Shown here: positions 55,501 to 57,757 of the stretch, one piece after another
Layout of the letters: each line of letters opens with the position of its first letter
Numbering within the stretch: position 1 is the stretch's first letter
Program-made: the position numbers and the translations under genes
Notes under the pieces: generated by a model
The model's input: the letters and a program-made list of their open reading frames with translations, nothing else
What the model was told of the DNA's origin: nothing
Database searches by the model: none
DNA from: Planctomycetota bacterium
Lineage (GTDB): Bacteria; Planctomycetota; Planctomycetia; Pirellulales; Pirellulaceae
Length of the DNA: 57,757 nucleotides
NCBI GenBank assembly: GCA_016872775.1
Contig: VGZA01000038.1
Location: 1 to 57,757, forward strand
Direction of reading: 5' to 3'

Positions 55501-56076
55501 ATGGTGCCAGAAGCGAGGACTGGGAGTGTTCAGTGAATCGCAGCACGGCATCCGAAACGCAACCGGCCGGTTTCCAGGGATCGTATGCATCAAGTCCACG
55601 CCGCGATCGTAGGTGCTTCTCGCCTTCTTCCAATCGCCGCCTTGCAGGCACGGGCAGGGATGGTCAACGGTATGCACTTCGATACTCAGACCTTCTTCGA
55701 GCCATTGCCGCAATTGCGGATGATCGGCCGGCACGTTGCACGTCATGATGCTGACCGGCGCTCGCCCGTCGATCCGCTTCAATCGCTCCAGGATCGGTCG
55801 CAGAAACCGCTCGTAGACCGCCGGATCCCGCATGTCGTCGATGCCCAGTGTGACGACGCAATCGACACCCGGTTCAACGACCCATTGCGGCGTAACCAGT
55901 TTCGGGAACTCGCGGTGCACGTAGTACGGATCGAGAGGCTCGCGGAGATACGCCCAGCGTTCCAGGTCATCCGCCGAAGCCACCGGCAGTCGGCTCCCCA
56001 GCAGCCAGACCAGCAGGATCAACAATCGTCGTGATCCCGTCGCCAGGATCGAAAAGGCGGCAGTGAAGATCTTCAT
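49582..56076 (-). CDS. Giant secreted protein: deacetylase-like, FG-GAP, ceramidase-like, PVC haem-protein, HEAT, cytochrome c, beta domain
   Basis: 2164 aa from ATG 56076 (GGAA about 9 nt upstream); signal LLILLVWLLGS. Order: about 65-350 polysaccharide-deacetylase-like (VTLGIDDMRD, EVHTVDHPCPC, VAFRMPCCDS); about 365-570 FG-GAP/VCBS-like (VDINGDGYLDIVY, DLDGDGRSERI, DLDGDRRLDVLY); about 596-1060 neutral-ceramidase-like (DITPDVPIRLAGY, TATHTHAAPC, NYACHCTTL, but GCGADANP where the nucleophile Ser is expected); about 1070-1480 PVC-type propeller (LPPGLRIELVAAEP, ALDWGLDG-like VAFDWGLDGSLWVVEMRDYP); HEAT-like repeats to about 1870; cytochrome c CAPCH at 1897-1901; C-terminal beta domain about 2017-2164. 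The frame is uninterrupted. A fusion of two or more former genes is possible. Confidence 0.85.
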   Translation of the reverse strand: MKIFTAAFSILATGSRRLLILLVWLLGSRLPVASADDLERWAYLREPLDPYYVHREFPKLVTPQWVVEPGVDCVVTLGIDDMRDPAVYERFLRPILERLKRIDGRAPVSIMTCNVPADHPQLRQWLEEGLSIEVHTVDHPCPCLQGGDWKKARSTYDRGVDLMHTIPGNRPVAFRMPCCDSLNTPSPRFWHHAFGARTPQGNFLQIDSSVFNIITSKDGSLPREIVELPDSGERFRRYIPFPSFVNTIEDYPYPYMIDGTCWEFPCVVPSDWSAQHVQRANNPDTIRDWKFALDAAVVKRGTFNLVFHPHNWIRAEQMVELIDYAVERYGSRVKFLTFRECAERLNRDLLDGHPIRNSDGTASSTRLVDINGDGYLDIVYRDGPERFTHKIWDDERSAWRSPADSIPSDLKLLLEESLLPADRNQVQTWYRDLDGDGRSERIQIDWGAAGGPTSRIAVRGEEGRWRDLSWNLPALANRLHPRGDRADLRFIDLDGDRRLDVLYSGPESYGVYLFESLEKGWSQCVVEGIRGTAGTGPSIPPLVRADGTNNGGWFHSRRLWLQNEDTNRLPDHVDRISYDEMLVNWTDRKLKRAMPPGVVGAARIDITPDVPIRLAGYGNRKLESRAVSQRLAAQALAIGGRVAANDASAGSERAGVEGDSPAILIAVDSCGMTAAVRDAVVGELREQGVRPERVVITATHTHAAPCLDGWAPYLFGEDLSGDERAAIASYTTTLTEKLIAVARAALAARQPARLSWGQGTVGFAANRRVLKDGKWVGFGVEAGGPVDHGLPVLAAHDLQGRLIAVVANYACHCTTLTGEFNQISGDWAGYARESIERSFPGAVGIITIGCGADANPAPRGAVEMAVRHGEAIAVEVRRLLATELTPIAPQLDCRMRTLTLELEAIPDRVQWEERARQPGVVGYHARQQLRKLDQADEISKTVPYPIATWVFGARLSDGAARPTRIGDLAMVFLSGEVVVDYATRLRNELDASRLWITAYANTVPCYIPSKRVLNEGGYEVDTSMLYYGIAGRFRDEVEDSIVDTVQKLLPAWFYPAVKQADIPPPKSPREALESMRLPPGLRIELVAAEPLVEDPVAFDWGLDGSLWVVEMRDYPNGLNWNGPGDTKGVPGGRVKRLVDRDADGVYDQAELFLDDIPFPTGIKVWRDAVIVSTAPEVFLAEDTDGDGRADRRTVLLRGFQEGNQQHRVNGLRWGFDNWLYLANGDSGGEIHSTRSMQTVGISGRDLRFRPDTGELDAQTGQTQFGRNRDDWGNWFGGNNANPIWHYVIEDHYLRRNPHIAPPELRVHVSEQPGAAPVFPISRTLARFNDFNMSNRFTSACSPEVFRDVSLGMPLPEGPFSAHVFICEPVHNLVHHEVMTGEGVSFRSRRTADGQQSEFLSSSDNWFRPVMARTGPDGGLWIADMYRAVIEHPEWIPLAWQRKLDLRAGSDRGRIYRVVAADAPRRALPDLEPLDAQRALRLLESNNGWLRDMGQQWIVWKNDVSVVPSLESLARRSDLPQTRMQALWTLEGLCALRDEVLTPALRDSHPGVRRQAVRLLESLAITAGGDMLNSLPPPLDALLHDPDPAVRLQVASTIGQFRDPRGGELLAELLAQSGGNPYHRTAALSSLHASNLEATLRGVLKTGVAARDGAVLDGILSTAAAVVPQDRLSTLLASLVRPVDGKFQSWQFSALAAILDASERRQRRITMLVDAELREELARLTANAGQVAMDDAAPIADRLAAVRLLGRDPDRRDAERPVIQKLLSPRVAMELQSAAVAAAARTGDASVPDTLLAGWERQSPGLRAVILDLLIGRVDWTQKLLEMVEAGTLSASQLDARRRQQLLAHANDSIRQRAAQLFSTFGGGSKVELVRRYLAEMTGDADDGAGKLVFAKRCAPCHRLNGEGHAVGPDLAALAGKPLDALVTSVLDPNRAIEDRYLDFVIVTDDGRSLTGMLAAETGTSVTLLGQDGKSVTVLRSHIDTLKSTGKSLMPEGLEKDLSPRELRDAIAYLRRHATPPKKFPGNEPATVSAEDDGALKLLATNARIYGPSLVLEDQYRNLGYWQSTDDRAVWTIAVRKPGKYRCVIDYAAHADSAGDRYVIEVGDQTIGGSVVSTGDWDQYRTREVGVFQLEPGTYELVMRGLGPIKSAMIDLRGIRLYPTR

Positions 56077-56234
56077 TTCGTTTTTTCCGGAGTTTCCAAT
56101 CTGTCCGTTCATTCCGGGGGAAGGCGCATCGCGGTACCGGGTCGCGAAAAGCGGTGTGGAATCCGCAAACACTCTGCTCCGCATCGACGTTGAGCGAGTC
56201 GCGGCGCGGAAATTCGACCGACTTGTCGGAAGCG

Positions 56235-57665
56235 TTACACGAGCGTCGCGATCGGGTCCGCCGCGATCAAACGCATTGGGCGTCCCAGGGCATCGTGTAA
56301 TGTGGCGTCGGGAGCCACGCCAAGCAAGTGGTAGATCGTGGCGGCCAGCGATTCGGGCGAAACCGGATCCCGTGTCGGATACGCCGCCTGGCGGTCCGAA
56401 GCGCCATGCACGAATCCGCCGGGCAGCCCAGCGCCGAACAACACCACCGAATTGCAGGCAGCCCAGTGGTCCCGGCCCGCCGCGGCATTGATCTTGGGCG
56501 TTCGACCAAATTCGCCGAGGCAAACCACAAGAGTCTCGTCCAGCAATCCTCGCTCCTGAAGGTCGTCCATCAACGACGAACAGGCCTGATCGAAATTGGG
56601 CAGCAACTTGGTCTTCAGATCGACGAAATTATTCTTGTGCGTGTCCCAGTAGGCGTCGTCACGCTCCCAGTTCACCGTCACCAGCGATACGCCCGCCTCG
56701 ACCAGCCGCCGCGCCAAGAGACAGCCTTGCCCGAACGGCGTATTGCCGTAGCGGCCGCGCAGCTCGGGCGACTCCCGCTCCAGCTCAAATGCTTGTCGTG
56801 CAGCGTCGGAGGCCAGTAGCCGCACCGCGCGCGCTTGATACTCGCCCAACTGCCTTACCGACGCGGACTCCTCGAGCCGGCTCAGGCGCCGCTGGTATTC
56901 CATGGCCAGTTCGCGCCGCGCGATCAGCCGCGCCGGAGCATCGTGCGTCGCCAACGGCTGGAAACGATCGCTGTTGGGATGCTGCGAGATAAACATCGGG
57001 TCGTAAACGCCGCCAATCAGCCCGGCAAAGAACCCTGGAAAAATATGATTGTTCGCCGAAACCTGATTGGCCGGCGCATTGAGACTCACCGCCGACGGCA
57101 ACCCCGACTGCGTCCCGCGCGGCGGCCGACCCGTTCGCAACCCGTGCCGCTCCACGTAATTCATCGCCGCACCGAAGCAGGGAAAATCGTCCGGCGCATT
57201 CTGCGGATTGGTACTGGGGCGCTTGTGACGAATACCCGCCAGCATGTAGTGCATCGCCACGGTGTGCGTGTTGTCTTCATGCGTCAACGAACGGACGATC
57301 GACAATCGATCGGTGCGCGTCGCCAGCTTCGGCAGGTGCTCGCCGACGAGAATCCCGGGGGTCCGGCTGGCGATCGGCTGGAACTCGCCGCGGACCTCCG
57401 CCGGCGCGTCCGGTTTCAAATCCCAGGTATCTTGGTGCGCCGGAGCTCCAAACAAAAACAGCACAATGCAAGACTTGGCCCGCCCAAAACTGCCGCGAAT
57501 CGCAGCCGGAACCTTATCAAGTACGACCCCGTTGTCCGCTCGAACCGAGGTTGCCAACACCGACGGTAACGACAGACCGATCGACCCCAACGAGCCGATC
57601 CCGAGCCACTGCCGCCGCGACAGCCCTTCGCAAGTTCGAGATTGCCGTCCGAGAAATTCGAGCAT
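56235..57665 (-). CDS. DUF1501 family protein upstream of the giant gene
   Basis: 476 aa from ATG 57665. LSRRQWLGIGSLGSIGLSLP is a Tat signal. DUF1501 marks: IVLFLFGAPAHQDTWDLKP, GEHLPKLATRTDRLSIVRSL, NTHTVAMHYMLAGIRHKRP, CLLARRLVEAGVSLVTVNWE, WDTHKNNFVDLKTKLLPNFD, CLGEFGRTPKINAAAGRDHW and SLAATIYHLLGVAPD. The giant gene begins 158 nt downstream on the same strand, so this DUF1501 protein is the likely operon partner, replacing the usual PSD1 gene. No SD is visible, and a heptamer array starts 17 nt upstream of the ATG. Confidence 0.95.
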   Translation of the reverse strand: MLEFLGRQSRTCEGLSRRQWLGIGSLGSIGLSLPSVLATSVRADNGVVLDKVPAAIRGSFGRAKSCIVLFLFGAPAHQDTWDLKPDAPAEVRGEFQPIASRTPGILVGEHLPKLATRTDRLSIVRSLTHEDNTHTVAMHYMLAGIRHKRPSTNPQNAPDDFPCFGAAMNYVERHGLRTGRPPRGTQSGLPSAVSLNAPANQVSANNHIFPGFFAGLIGGVYDPMFISQHPNSDRFQPLATHDAPARLIARRELAMEYQRRLSRLEESASVRQLGEYQARAVRLLASDAARQAFELERESPELRGRYGNTPFGQGCLLARRLVEAGVSLVTVNWERDDAYWDTHKNNFVDLKTKLLPNFDQACSSLMDDLQERGLLDETLVVCLGEFGRTPKINAAAGRDHWAACNSVVLFGAGLPGGFVHGASDRQAAYPTRDPVSPESLAATIYHLLGVAPDATLHDALGRPMRLIAADPIATLV

Positions 57666-57681
57666 TGGGGAACGGTGAACG

Positions 57682-57757
57682 GGTTGCAGGTTACAGGTTA
57701 CAGGTTACAGGTTACAGGTTACAGGTTACAGGTTACAGGATTCGGGTTACAGATTAC
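57682..57757. repeat. GGTTACA heptamer array (truncated by window edge)
   Basis: GGTTGCA, then seven perfect GGTTACA units (57689-57737), then degenerate GGATTCG, GGTTACA and GATTAC to the last base. It sits just upstream of the DUF1501 start and may extend past the window. Seven base pairs is not a multiple of three, so it is unlikely to be coding. Confidence 0.95.

Noticed and set aside
52384-55536. A 1050-codon open frame on the plus strand
   Set aside because: It is antisense to the giant gene; it lacks any domain, signal or composition of a real protein.
1-57757. CRISPR array or new defence system
   Set aside because: No spaced direct repeats with unique spacers, and no cas or recognisable defence effectors; the repeats found are tandem or palindromic.

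Overview
The window reads as a chromosomal segment of a GC-rich planctomycete, probably Pirellulales-like. The markers are family-level: four DUF1501 genes, one DUF1549/DUF1553 (PSD1-type) cytochrome, a DUF1080 protein, a PVC-type haem-binding/HEAT/cytochrome c protein, a BBP7-like outer-membrane barrel, a Ser/Thr kinase fused to a receiver-like domain, and many Sec/Tat-exported proteins. I see no rRNA, tRNA or CRISPR array.

Layout. 1-4030: the end of a DUF1501 gene, a secreted SGNH hydrolase and a secreted beta-propeller glycosidase-like protein. 4031-5284: a scar made of a GAGTAC-bracketed repeat, a transposase remnant with an in-frame TAG, and a truncated AraC/Ada-like gene. 5433-7415 (minus): a kinase and a small helical protein. 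7727-10231: a secreted protein and an intradiol dioxygenase. 10215-15186: larC and a membrane/HTH protein, a DegT-type aminotransferase, a hicA remnant, and an apbE gene carrying an 18-bp tandem repeat.

15279-26522 is a long plus-strand run: DUF1080, sthA, DUF1501, lactonase-like propeller, CtBP-like dehydrogenase, TPR protein, HD protein, alpha/beta-hydrolase-cupin fusion and 3-methyladenine DNA glycosylase. 26607-29301 (minus) holds a phosphohexomutase and a fumarylacetoacetase-family protein. 29514-30982 is a dehydrogenase-tsaE pair. 31019-33610 (minus) is nagB-rhomboid-rsmE. 33818-37528 has an orphan parA, a BBP7 barrel with a 3' frameshift, a strong terminator and a ThuA-like gene. 37536-42892 (minus) is a four-gene membrane operon with an ABC-2 exporter. 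43064-43873 is a YceH-family gene.

43876-44409 holds an inverted second copy of the GAGTAC-bracketed repeat beside a MITE-like near-palindrome of about 310 bp. 44491-48718 (minus) is a PSD1/DUF1501 operon. 49029-49597 has two small genes. 49582-56076 (minus) is one uninterrupted 2164-codon gene joining a deacetylase-like domain, FG-GAP-like repeats, a ceramidase-like domain, a PVC haem-protein propeller, HEAT repeats, cytochrome c and a C-terminal beta domain. A DUF1501 gene lies upstream of it (56235-57665). The window ends in a GGTTACA heptamer array.

Together the content suggests export and processing of complex polymers or lipids (hydrolases, DUF1501, haem oxidoreductases) alongside housekeeping genes (tsaE, rsmE, sthA, nagB, phosphohexomutase). 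The most notable items are the giant fusion, the repeat pair with the adjacent MITE-like element, and the two clearly damaged genes (Ada-like, BBP7).
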